Part shown: positions 36,268 to 43,515 of the stretch, one piece after another
Layout of the letters: each line of letters opens with the position of its first letter
Numbering within the stretch: the stretch's first letter is position 1
NCBI GenBank assembly: GCA_019636565.1
Contig: JAHBXG010000007.1
Span: 1-64,000, forward strand
Length of the DNA stretch: 64,000 bases
Source of the DNA: Phycisphaeraceae bacterium
GTDB taxonomy: Bacteria; Planctomycetota; Phycisphaerae; Phycisphaerales; UBA1924
Direction: 5' to 3'
The notes under the pieces: generated by a model
Told to the model about the DNA's origin: nothing
The model's database searches: none
Seen by the model: the letters and a program-made list of their open reading frames with translations, nothing else
Made by a program: the position numbers and the translations under genes

Positions 36268-38010
36268 ATGCGTTGCTTCGCCGCACTATTCGCCGGGTTG
36301 GCACTTTGTCCCTCCGTCTTGGCTCAGCAAGTTCAAAGTGACCGACCCGGTCCGATTCTTGAAGATGGGCGGCTGGTATACCCGGAGGGGGCGGATATTC
36401 CGCGCTCAATGACGCAGGCCGAGCGTGACTACATGGCGCTGCACCCGGCCCAGCAGAATCCGTTCACTGATCGCATTGGAGGTACGCGACCGCCAGGGCC
36501 AATCGCTTGCCCGGGCGAGTATGCGCCGGCGCAAGGAATCCTGATGTCGTGGGACGGAACGACTGCTCAGAACAACATCCTCGCGACCATGACCAAGTAC
36601 ATCACGACGACCGGAAACGCGGATGCGTACATGGTTGTCGATACAGTCGCGGAGCAAACGAGCGTGACCACATCGCTCAACTCGGCGGGCGCCAACATGG
36701 CGCGAGTAAAGTTCTTTGTTCGGACCACCGATTCGATCTGGATCCGGGACTACGGACCGCGCTTCATCTACATCGGGACCGCGGGCGTCGCCGGCCAGGG
36801 CGCGGTCCGGGGCATTGTCGATCACATCTACAACCGCCCGCGTCCGAATGACGACGCCTTTCCGCTCTGGTTCGGCCCATCGGGCTTCGCAAGCAAGAAA
36901 TTCGGCGTGTACGACCTTGGTATGACGCACGGTGGAGGCAATTTTCATCTCGACTCGATGGGCCGTTCGTTTGCCACCCAACTCATTCAGAACGAGAACC
37001 CTGGGCTCTCTGCCTCGGACATCATCAATACGTGGCATGATTTTCAGAACGTCAATACCACGATCCTGCCGCCGTTTCCGACGTCGATTGACAGCACCCA
37101 GCACATCGACATGTGGATGCAGATCATCTCGGACAACCGGGTGATCATCAGCGATTGGCCCAACAACGTGGGCTCCACTCAGGATGTCATCTGCGATAAT
37201 GCCGCGACTCAGCTCGCGTCGATGGGGTACACCGTCTTCCGTACACCCGCCCGCTCACTCAGCGGCACGCACTATACCTACGCCAACATGGTGGTCTGCA
37301 ATGACCTGGTGCTGCTCCCGACCTATACCAACTCGACGATGACAAGCGCCGGCCACAACGCTCAGGCGCTCGCTGCGGTGCAGCAGGCGTTTGATTTCAA
37401 CAACGACGGAATTCCCGACAAGACGATTGTGCAGGTTCCCTGTGATGCCCTCGCGACGTCGGCCGGCGTGATGCACTGCATCGTGATGCACGTTCCTGCC
37501 CACCTCGGCGCGCCCGGAGTCAACGGGCAGTGCCCGACCGCCCACGTCAGCACACTGAATAGCGCGACAATACTCACCCCCGGGCAGTCATTTCCGCTTA
37601 CTTGGCTCACCGATGACGACAAGAACATCAGCACGATCGATATCCATTACTCGGCGAACGGCGGTGTGAGTTTCCCGCTGACCGTCGCTTCGAACATCAC
37701 CGATAGCGGCACCCTTAGCTGGACCGTGCCGAACCGTCCGACGACCAAGGCACGGGTGCGGGTGACGGTGCGCGATCTCGACGGCAACGCCGGCACCGAT
37801 GTCAACGACATCAACTTCACAGTCAGCGGCACGCCCTGCCCCGCCGACTTGAATCTAGACAGCCAGGTGGACGATGCCGACTTCGTGTCCTTTGCCGGCG
37901 CGTACGACGAATACTTGTCGCTGGTTGGCGATTTCAACGGTGATGGATTTACGGATGATTCGGACTTCGTGCTGTTCGCCGGCGCATACGACGAGTTCGC
38001 ATGCCCCTGA
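36268..38010 (+). CDS. exported peptidyl-arginine/agmatine deiminase-like protein with dockerin-like tail
   Basis: A 580-residue exported protein. Residues 1-20 are a signal peptide ending SVLAQQ. Residues about 85-420 are a porphyromonas-type arginine/agmatine deiminase domain: CPGEYAPAQGILMSWDG, IWIRDYGPRF, THGGGNFHLDSMG, QHIDMWMQI and the catalytic cysteine in MHCIVMHVPA. A beta-sandwich (SGTLSWTVPNRPTTKARV) leads to two dockerin-like calcium-loop repeats at the end (CPADLNLDSQVDDADF and DFNGDGFTDDSDFVLFAGAY). The ATG at 36268 has GGAG 5 bases before it. The substrate, free agmatine or protein arginine, is open; export favours peptidyl or extracellular substrates. Confidence 0.85.
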   Translation: MRCFAALFAGLALCPSVLAQQVQSDRPGPILEDGRLVYPEGADIPRSMTQAERDYMALHPAQQNPFTDRIGGTRPPGPIACPGEYAPAQGILMSWDGTTAQNNILATMTKYITTTGNADAYMVVDTVAEQTSVTTSLNSAGANMARVKFFVRTTDSIWIRDYGPRFIYIGTAGVAGQGAVRGIVDHIYNRPRPNDDAFPLWFGPSGFASKKFGVYDLGMTHGGGNFHLDSMGRSFATQLIQNENPGLSASDIINTWHDFQNVNTTILPPFPTSIDSTQHIDMWMQIISDNRVIISDWPNNVGSTQDVICDNAATQLASMGYTVFRTPARSLSGTHYTYANMVVCNDLVLLPTYTNSTMTSAGHNAQALAAVQQAFDFNNDGIPDKTIVQVPCDALATSAGVMHCIVMHVPAHLGAPGVNGQCPTAHVSTLNSATILTPGQSFPLTWLTDDDKNISTIDIHYSANGGVSFPLTVASNITDSGTLSWTVPNRPTTKARVRVTVRDLDGNAGTDVNDINFTVSGTPCPADLNLDSQVDDADFVSFAGAYDEYLSLVGDFNGDGFTDDSDFVLFAGAYDEFACP

Positions 38011-38061
38011 TTGCGGGCACTACTTCGAAGCTCGAGCGGGCGGCGATCGAACGGGGTCGGC

Positions 38062-38220
38062 TTACTTGCCGATCTTCTTCACGTTGTCGCTGGATTCCTG
38101 CAAATCCTCGCCGAGCCCCTTGGTGGCGTTGCAGCCGAGGATGGAGATGGCAACGATGGCAGCGGCCGCGATGCCGAGCGCACGGACGACAGGGCGAACT
38201 TTGATGGTGTGCTTGTTCAT
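38062..38220 (-). CDS. entericidin-like small lipoprotein
   Basis: A 52-residue lipoprotein read on the minus strand. It has a basic start (MNKHTIKVRPVVR), a hydrophobic helix (ALGIAAAAIVAISI), the lipobox ILGC at residues 27-30, and then NATKGLGEDLQESSDNVKKI, closely following the C-T/N-x-x-G-x-G-x-D pattern of entericidins EcnA/EcnB. In enteric bacteria entericidins form a toxin-antidote pair; elsewhere they are common stress-related small lipoproteins. There is only one copy here. It lies inside the dockerin-protein island, convergent with the deiminase-like gene. Membership is recognised by eye, and it is too short for most gene callers. Confidence 0.8.
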   Translation of the reverse strand: MNKHTIKVRPVVRALGIAAAAIVAISILGCNATKGLGEDLQESSDNVKKIGK

Positions 38221-38296
38221 GGCGAAAGAGTACCCGTTTTTTTGGCGTTTGCAACCCCCCGGCGGCCTCGCATAGCCAGTCGGATTAGGACGCCGT

Positions 38297-38319
38297 CACA
38301 AAGGAATGGTCGCCACTCC
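38297..38319 (-). terminator. terminator candidate of the following dockerin gene
   Basis: On the minus strand GGAGTGG and CCATTCC pair (one G-T) around CGA and are followed by TTTGTG. It lies 31 bases after the stop of the gene at 38350-39552. Confidence 0.5.
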
Positions 38320-38349
38320 ATCGTCGGAATCGCGCGCCGCGGGCCAGGG

Positions 38350-39552
38350 TTACGGGCACAACAGCGTGTCGTAGGCGGGGGCAAACAGGACGAAATCGGA
38401 ATCGTCCACGAACTCATCGCCATTGAGATCGGCGAGGCACGGGGGCGAGATCGACGGATCGTCGCAGAGCAGCGTGTTGTAGGCCGATGCAAAGACCACA
38501 AAGTCGGAGTCGTCAACAACGCCATCGCAGTTGAGATCTGCAAAGCAGATCCGGAGGAGAGCGGGGTCGCTGTTGGCGCTGCCGCAGGAGTTGGATACCA
38601 CGCAGCGGAACGAACCGGCCCAGGGGCCGGGGGCGTGTCCGGAGCGGTATTGCCCGTTCCATCGGCCCCGATTGGTCGCGGCCCCGCTGAACTCGCCCAC
38701 GTCTCGGCCAGCAATCGTGAGGGTGCCATCGGCGATGTCGATCCAGCCACCGGAAGCGGTTGGATCGGCGGCTTGCCATCGGTACGAAAGCGTGCCATCA
38801 CCGGCCGCGGCGACCTCAAAGTCCGCCGCGCCGATCGTGCAGGTTGATGCAGATGCAGGCTGTCCGGTTACGTTGATACACAGGTGGACCGTGGCGATGA
38901 AGTTGTCGGCGCCGACGGAATTGGAGTATCCCGCGAAGTTGCTCCCGCCTCCATTGGAGTTTCCTCGCGCAAAGCCAACCTCGATGGGCTCGCCCGAGGC
39001 CGAAAAATCGGGATGCGATGCCGGGTTCAGGAACTGATCACCGACGCTGATGATCTCCTGAAAAACTCCGGATGTGATCCCATTGGTGTTCGCGGTGACC
39101 CAGCCGCCGAGAGATGTCAGCGGCAAGGGCGCGTAGTAAACCTTGCCGTTCTGGCGGACAACCAGCGCGTTGCTCTGGACTGTCGGACCGACACTGCCGC
39201 CGATCCAGGCGCTGTCCAGCGAGCAGTCGATAGAGGCGATCGCGCCGATGGCGGTAGGGTCGAAGGTCCGTTGGGTGGAGAAGCACGCGAGCCACGACCA
39301 GGAGCCGAGGCCGTTGGCAGGAGGTCCCGGAGTCACGCTCAGGTTCACGACGCCCGCGTTCCCGGGGTTTCCGGCACCGGTCTGCGTGAGCGATGCACCG
39401 CCGCCGAGGCCACCGGTAATTTGTTGTGTCACGAACGCGCCGGGTGTAAAGCCGGCTTCTGAAATAGTGATCGGGTTGGCGCAGGCCACCTGAGCAAGGG
39501 AGCCGCTCGCCCCGAGCATCAGCAGGAAACACGCTGAAACGTAGTGACCCAT
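38350..39552 (-). CDS. exported protein of unknown function with dockerin-like tail
   Basis: A 400-residue exported protein. Residues 1-21 form a signal peptide (VSACFLLMLGASGSLAQ). The middle is beta-rich and Gly/Ser/Asn-rich (GGLGGGASLTQTGAGNPG, then SNGGGSNFAGYSNSVGADNF) without a motif I know. Residues about 260-340 look like an Ig-like module with DGTLSYRWQAADPTASGGW and WAGSFRCVVSNSCGSANS. The end holds two dockerin-like repeats (FADLNCDGVVDDSDFVVFA and LADLNGDEFVDDSDFVLFA) finishing DTLLCP. The function is unknown; surface attachment through the repeats is inferred. Confidence 0.8.
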   Translation of the reverse strand: MGHYVSACFLLMLGASGSLAQVACANPITISEAGFTPGAFVTQQITGGLGGGASLTQTGAGNPGNAGVVNLSVTPGPPANGLGSWSWLACFSTQRTFDPTAIGAIASIDCSLDSAWIGGSVGPTVQSNALVVRQNGKVYYAPLPLTSLGGWVTANTNGITSGVFQEIISVGDQFLNPASHPDFSASGEPIEVGFARGNSNGGGSNFAGYSNSVGADNFIATVHLCINVTGQPASASTCTIGAADFEVAAAGDGTLSYRWQAADPTASGGWIDIADGTLTIAGRDVGEFSGAATNRGRWNGQYRSGHAPGPWAGSFRCVVSNSCGSANSDPALLRICFADLNCDGVVDDSDFVVFASAYNTLLCDDPSISPPCLADLNGDEFVDDSDFVLFAPAYDTLLCP

Positions 39553-39640
39553 GTCGAAAGGCTACCGCGCGCCGGACGAGCGACCAAGCAAAACCGGCCG
39601 CCTTTGTGCGGTTTCACGGCGACATGCAACGTCCCAAAAC

Positions 39641-40858
39641 CTAAGGGCAAAGCAGCGCGTCGTACGCCTGCGCGAACAGCACGAAATCGGCGTCATCGAC
39701 AACGGTGTCGTGGTTGAGATCGGCCGGGCACGGTGCAGGGTTGGCCGGACACTCGAGCGCGTCATAGGCGCCAGCAAAGATCGCGAAGTCCGAATCATCC
39801 ACAACGTGATCATTGTTCAGATCGCCGGGGCACGGCGCGAGAACGACGGCGTAGTCGGCGACCACGGGAAGGTGGTCGGAGACGGCGGTGAGGAGTTGGA
39901 GGACTTGGAGACGATTGGTCAAGTCGGGCAGCGCCGTGCTGAATTGGGAATACACACTGGAGCCGAATGTCGTGCTGCCGTTGTTACCGAATGACTCGTA
40001 GGAACCAGGAACGATCTGCACGCCGTACTGGGAGAGCACGGCATCGGTCACAAACTGAAAATCAAACCGGATGTTGCACGACGTAGCCGACTCGGTCATG
40101 AGCGCCCTGAAGGTGCTCGAGTTGGTCCATGTGTTCGAGGGGTTGGCGGGGTCGTTGGCCTTGCCGTTTCCCGGTGCGATGAGGGTCGCATAGGCCGTTT
40201 CGGAGCGGCCGCTGGTAAAGTTGAAATCGCCCGAATAGATGATGTGGGCATTGGGTCCGAGTGCGTCCGCGTCTGCGCGGATCGTCGTGGACTCGATGTT
40301 TCGCCGGTTCTTGCTGGTGGAGTCGCTGGATGCCTTGTAGTGGCTGACGTAAATGTAGAAATCGGCCTCGGATCCGTAGCCGACTGGGCGGAGTTGATAA
40401 CGCATTGGTGCGCGAGCCGCTCCCGAGCCGCTTGCCACTCCGACAACCTTGGCTTGAATCAACTGGATGGTGCTGGTGTTGTAGACCAGACCGTTGGGTC
40501 CGCCACCGGTGCCGCCGGTGGTGGGGTCTTTCACTGTGTCTGCCGCGTAGAGGTTGGGTCCGTAAATGGCGTTGAGTTGATCGACGATGAATGGGAGAGT
40601 GGCGGAGTTGCCCAGCGTGAACTGGGTGCCGTCGAGCTCCTGGAGAGAAAGTACATCGATGGGCTGCGCGTTTCCGGCTAATTGGTGATTGCCAATTCCC
40701 TGCATCAGCGTGTCGAAGCCGGCGGTTGGCGCGATGATGCTCTTGCCGGAACACGCGGTGTTGTACGTGACAACGCGGATCGCCGCGTCTGCGCTCGAGC
40801 CAAACACGGTCGCGCACGAGGCGAAACACAACGCAAACTGGATGCGGGCTGCAAGCAT
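39641..40858 (-). CDS. exported endonuclease/exonuclease/phosphatase-family protein with dockerin-like tail
   Basis: A 405-residue exported enzyme. After the signal peptide (IQFALCFASCATVFGSSADA) comes an EEP fold: RVVTYNTACSG, the metal-binding LSLQELDGTQF, FYIYVSHYKA, IYSGDFNF and catalytic SDHLPVVADY, so the active site appears complete. Members cleave nucleic acids or phosphodiesters or act as sphingomyelinase-like hydrolases; the substrate is undetermined. Two dockerin-like repeats close it (CPGDLNNDHVVDDSDFAIFA and CPADLNHDTVVDDADFVLFA), ending DALLCP as in its neighbours. Confidence 0.85.
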   Translation of the reverse strand: MLAARIQFALCFASCATVFGSSADAAIRVVTYNTACSGKSIIAPTAGFDTLMQGIGNHQLAGNAQPIDVLSLQELDGTQFTLGNSATLPFIVDQLNAIYGPNLYAADTVKDPTTGGTGGGPNGLVYNTSTIQLIQAKVVGVASGSGAARAPMRYQLRPVGYGSEADFYIYVSHYKASSDSTSKNRRNIESTTIRADADALGPNAHIIYSGDFNFTSGRSETAYATLIAPGNGKANDPANPSNTWTNSSTFRALMTESATSCNIRFDFQFVTDAVLSQYGVQIVPGSYESFGNNGSTTFGSSVYSQFSTALPDLTNRLQVLQLLTAVSDHLPVVADYAVVLAPCPGDLNNDHVVDDSDFAIFAGAYDALECPANPAPCPADLNHDTVVDDADFVLFAQAYDALLCP

Positions 40859-40903
40859 GATGGAGAGTTCCTGGCAATAGCGTCAAGCGGCGGTGAAAGA
40901 TCA

Positions 40904-40920
40904 GCGCCAGTTCCTGGCGC
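40904..40920 (-). terminator. hairpin, possible terminator of the subtilisin-like gene
   Basis: GCGCCAG and CTGGCGC form a perfect 7-bp stem with a 3-base loop; on the minus strand TGATCTTTC follows. It lies 155 bases after the subtilisin-like gene and just before the start of the next gene, so it could equally sit in that gene's leader. Confidence 0.4.
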
Positions 40921-41075
40921 GACACGGATATCGAACGTGATCCGAGACGCTGCGGCGTCCAGGTAACCGCCAGTGTATCGCAAACCCTGAGAATCTCCAA
41001 GGCCCGTCATTTCAGGTCCAAAATGGTTATCTGCCGGGTGCTTGTTCGTCGTCGCCGAGTCAGGCATTTACAGGT

Positions 41076-43358
41076 TCAAGGGCAAGTCAAAATGTCGTAG
41101 GCCGTCGCGAAGGCGACAAAGTCCTCGTCGTCCACGAACCCGCTGGAGACGAGATCAGCCGGGCAACCCGCGGGCATGCCCACTTCCGCACAATCAAAGA
41201 TGTCGTACGCGGCGGCGAAGATGGCAAAATCGAGATCATCCACCAAGAGATCGTCGTTGAAGTCGGCGGGACAAGGGTTGAACGACGCAATGTCTCCCGT
41301 AATGACGAGACCAAATCCTTGCGTGCCGAAGTTTACCGTGGTTCCGGCAACTTCGGCACGCCAGATCCCCGCAACTGGCGAATCGAGCACGACGTGTTCA
41401 ATGGAGTTGATGGCGTCGGCGCTGCCGCCGGATTGGCTCAGGCCGGTCGTTGGGTTGATGAAATTGCCCCGGTAGATATTGCCCGAAGGATCGATGACGC
41501 GGAGGTCGATGTCATTGACCGGCGCGAACGAAGTGGGGATTGTTGCGGGGGCGTCGGAGAACGCCATCGTGACGCGGAGAACCTGCGATGCACTCTGCAC
41601 GCGGAACGATGTCGTTGAAACCGAGCCGGTCGCCAATGAGTCCCCGGCGGTTCGGCGGATGTCTTTGACGATGAGTTTGCGAGCGTCGCCAGCAAGGTAA
41701 ACACTGTTATCGATGAGGATGCGGCCGAACCCCTCATTCGTGTTGGGAGGCAATTTGTTTGGTGAGGGATATGCAGTCATGTCCACGGCAGAATTCACCA
41801 GCATCGCCCGGAGGAGCGCGCCGGACGGCACGAGTGAGTCCGAAGGAACTCTTGAGCCGGTGGGGTAGAACCCATCGGTGAAGTACTGACGAATCAGCGC
41901 CGCGGCACCCGCAACCGCCGGCGACGCCATGGAGGTGCCGGTGAGCGATGTCGTGCCACAGGATGTCGAAGAGTTCGATGAAATCGTGCTGCAGCCGGGC
42001 GCGAAAACTTCTGGTTTGCGGCGTCCGTCGGAGGTGGGGCCCACGAGCGTGCTGCACGAACCCGTCTGCGACCCGGCGCCGCCCGACTTGCCTACAGCGA
42101 GCACACTCTTGGCGTTTTCCGGATTCTTGAGCGCCGACAAATTCGTCGAGGCAAAGCACACCAGGTTGTCTTCGCGATTGTAACTGAACAGATCAATCGC
42201 GCGACATATAGCGTTGTATGCGGTGGTACCGTCGTCGCCCCAACTGTTGGTGTGGACAGTGGCCCCCTGATCCGCATGGGTGGTCAGGTGCGTATCGATA
42301 GGGAATGTCGCGACCGGGCTGGAATATGTGCGGAAACAGACTCGGGCCTCGTACGCAATGCCGCGGGTGTTGTCGTTGACATCACCGATCTGGTTGCCGA
42401 TCGCCGTGCCGGCGACGTGCGTGCCGTGTTGCGAACTCACGAGCGTCACGTTGTATGCCGCGACTTTTCGGTGCGTGGGAAACACTCCAGGGGTGTTTGA
42501 TGTCGTGATGGGAAGCGTGGCATCGAGGAACGAGCAGTGGCTGGGCTGAAACCCGCTGTCCATGATGCCGATGATCTGGCCTTCGCCTCGGATTCCGGCG
42601 GCGTAGAGCGGGGTGCTATTGGTAATATTGGTCTGCACGATCCAGCGGGTGTTGGCATTGCTTCGGTCGGTGAACTCGGGGAGTTCTTCGACGAATCGGA
42701 TGGAGTCCGCGGCAGCCAAATCTGGCACGCGGACAAGCGGAAGCCGAATGGCGATGGTTTCCATGTCGCCTATCACGACAGAATCCTCGACTTGCGCACC
42801 GGGGATCTCGCCGATCTCGCGTCTCGCGGCGTCAGCGCCGATTCCGTCAAACAAATACGCCTGGACAAGAACGAATCCGTCGAGTGCGATCTGCTTGCGG
42901 GCCTCGGACTCGAACGCACGGGAACCGATCTCGGGCTCAACTTTCCATGCTTGCTGCCATTCACCCACCCAGCGAACGAATCCCAACGCATGCACTGCAT
43001 CGAGATCGCCGCGGGAGAGGTCCGCCAGATAGGCATTGGCGGGTAGATAGTCGCCGAGGCGAACGCCGGTCTGAGCGAGAAGAGCTCGCTGGTGGGCGTT
43101 GACCGGGCCGTCGAACTGAAGAACATATCGCACGCCGGGCTTGAGGGCGGAGCGGAGAGAGCCCGGTTGGTGCACCAGCAGATTCGAGAGGGTGTCTGTA
43201 TGCACTGTTCCAGAGCGCAAACAAAGTGTACCGGCTTCGGGGGTGAGTGGCGGTTCGGGCGCAAAGTCCTCGCGTGCGAATGCCGCGGCTGAGAGGGCGA
43301 GGCCAGCGAGGAAGGCAAGTGTGCGGGAGGTGCGAACGAATGAATGGCGGGTGATCAA
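41076..43358 (-). CDS. exported subtilisin-like (S8) protease with dockerin-like tail
   Basis: A 760-residue exported S8 peptidase. The signal peptide (RTLAFLAGLALSAAAFA) is followed by a prodomain-like region with LPANAYLADLSRGDLDAVHA. The catalytic triad is IMDSGFQPSH (Asp), QHGTHVAGT (His) and GTSMASPAVAG (Ser). A P-domain-like C-terminal region (GNIYRGNFINPTTGLSQSGG, then FGLVITGD) precedes two dockerin-like repeats (CPADFNDDLLVDDLDFAIFA and CPADLVSSGFVDDEDFVAFA). The start is TTG at 43358 with TAGGAACC just before it; a -10-like TATAAA lies only 8 bases upstream, so the mRNA may have almost no leader. Confidence 0.9.
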   Translation of the reverse strand: MITRHSFVRTSRTLAFLAGLALSAAAFAREDFAPEPPLTPEAGTLCLRSGTVHTDTLSNLLVHQPGSLRSALKPGVRYVLQFDGPVNAHQRALLAQTGVRLGDYLPANAYLADLSRGDLDAVHALGFVRWVGEWQQAWKVEPEIGSRAFESEARKQIALDGFVLVQAYLFDGIGADAARREIGEIPGAQVEDSVVIGDMETIAIRLPLVRVPDLAAADSIRFVEELPEFTDRSNANTRWIVQTNITNSTPLYAAGIRGEGQIIGIMDSGFQPSHCSFLDATLPITTSNTPGVFPTHRKVAAYNVTLVSSQHGTHVAGTAIGNQIGDVNDNTRGIAYEARVCFRTYSSPVATFPIDTHLTTHADQGATVHTNSWGDDGTTAYNAICRAIDLFSYNREDNLVCFASTNLSALKNPENAKSVLAVGKSGGAGSQTGSCSTLVGPTSDGRRKPEVFAPGCSTISSNSSTSCGTTSLTGTSMASPAVAGAAALIRQYFTDGFYPTGSRVPSDSLVPSGALLRAMLVNSAVDMTAYPSPNKLPPNTNEGFGRILIDNSVYLAGDARKLIVKDIRRTAGDSLATGSVSTTSFRVQSASQVLRVTMAFSDAPATIPTSFAPVNDIDLRVIDPSGNIYRGNFINPTTGLSQSGGSADAINSIEHVVLDSPVAGIWRAEVAGTTVNFGTQGFGLVITGDIASFNPCPADFNDDLLVDDLDFAIFAAAYDIFDCAEVGMPAGCPADLVSSGFVDDEDFVAFATAYDILTCP

Positions 43359-43366
43359 GGTTCCTA

Positions 43367-43372
43367 TTTATA
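43367..43372 (-). promoter_or_regulatory. -10 box candidate of the subtilisin-like gene
   Basis: TATAAA on the minus strand, 5 of 6 to consensus, in a GC-rich setting. No convincing -35 is seen 16-18 bases upstream (TTGCAG is the best). It implies a transcript start within a few bases of the TTG at 43358. Confidence 0.35.
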
Positions 43373-43515
43373 ACAAAGTTGCCCGCTGCTGCAAAACAAT
43401 TTTGAGGGTCTGGTCCACCGAGAGCCGGCGGTGCCGTCTCATGCTTCTGGCCGGTGAACGGAGCGAGAAGCGATGGCAGAACTTCCGGGGTCGCCGAATC
43501 GGGTCGTTTGCCGAG

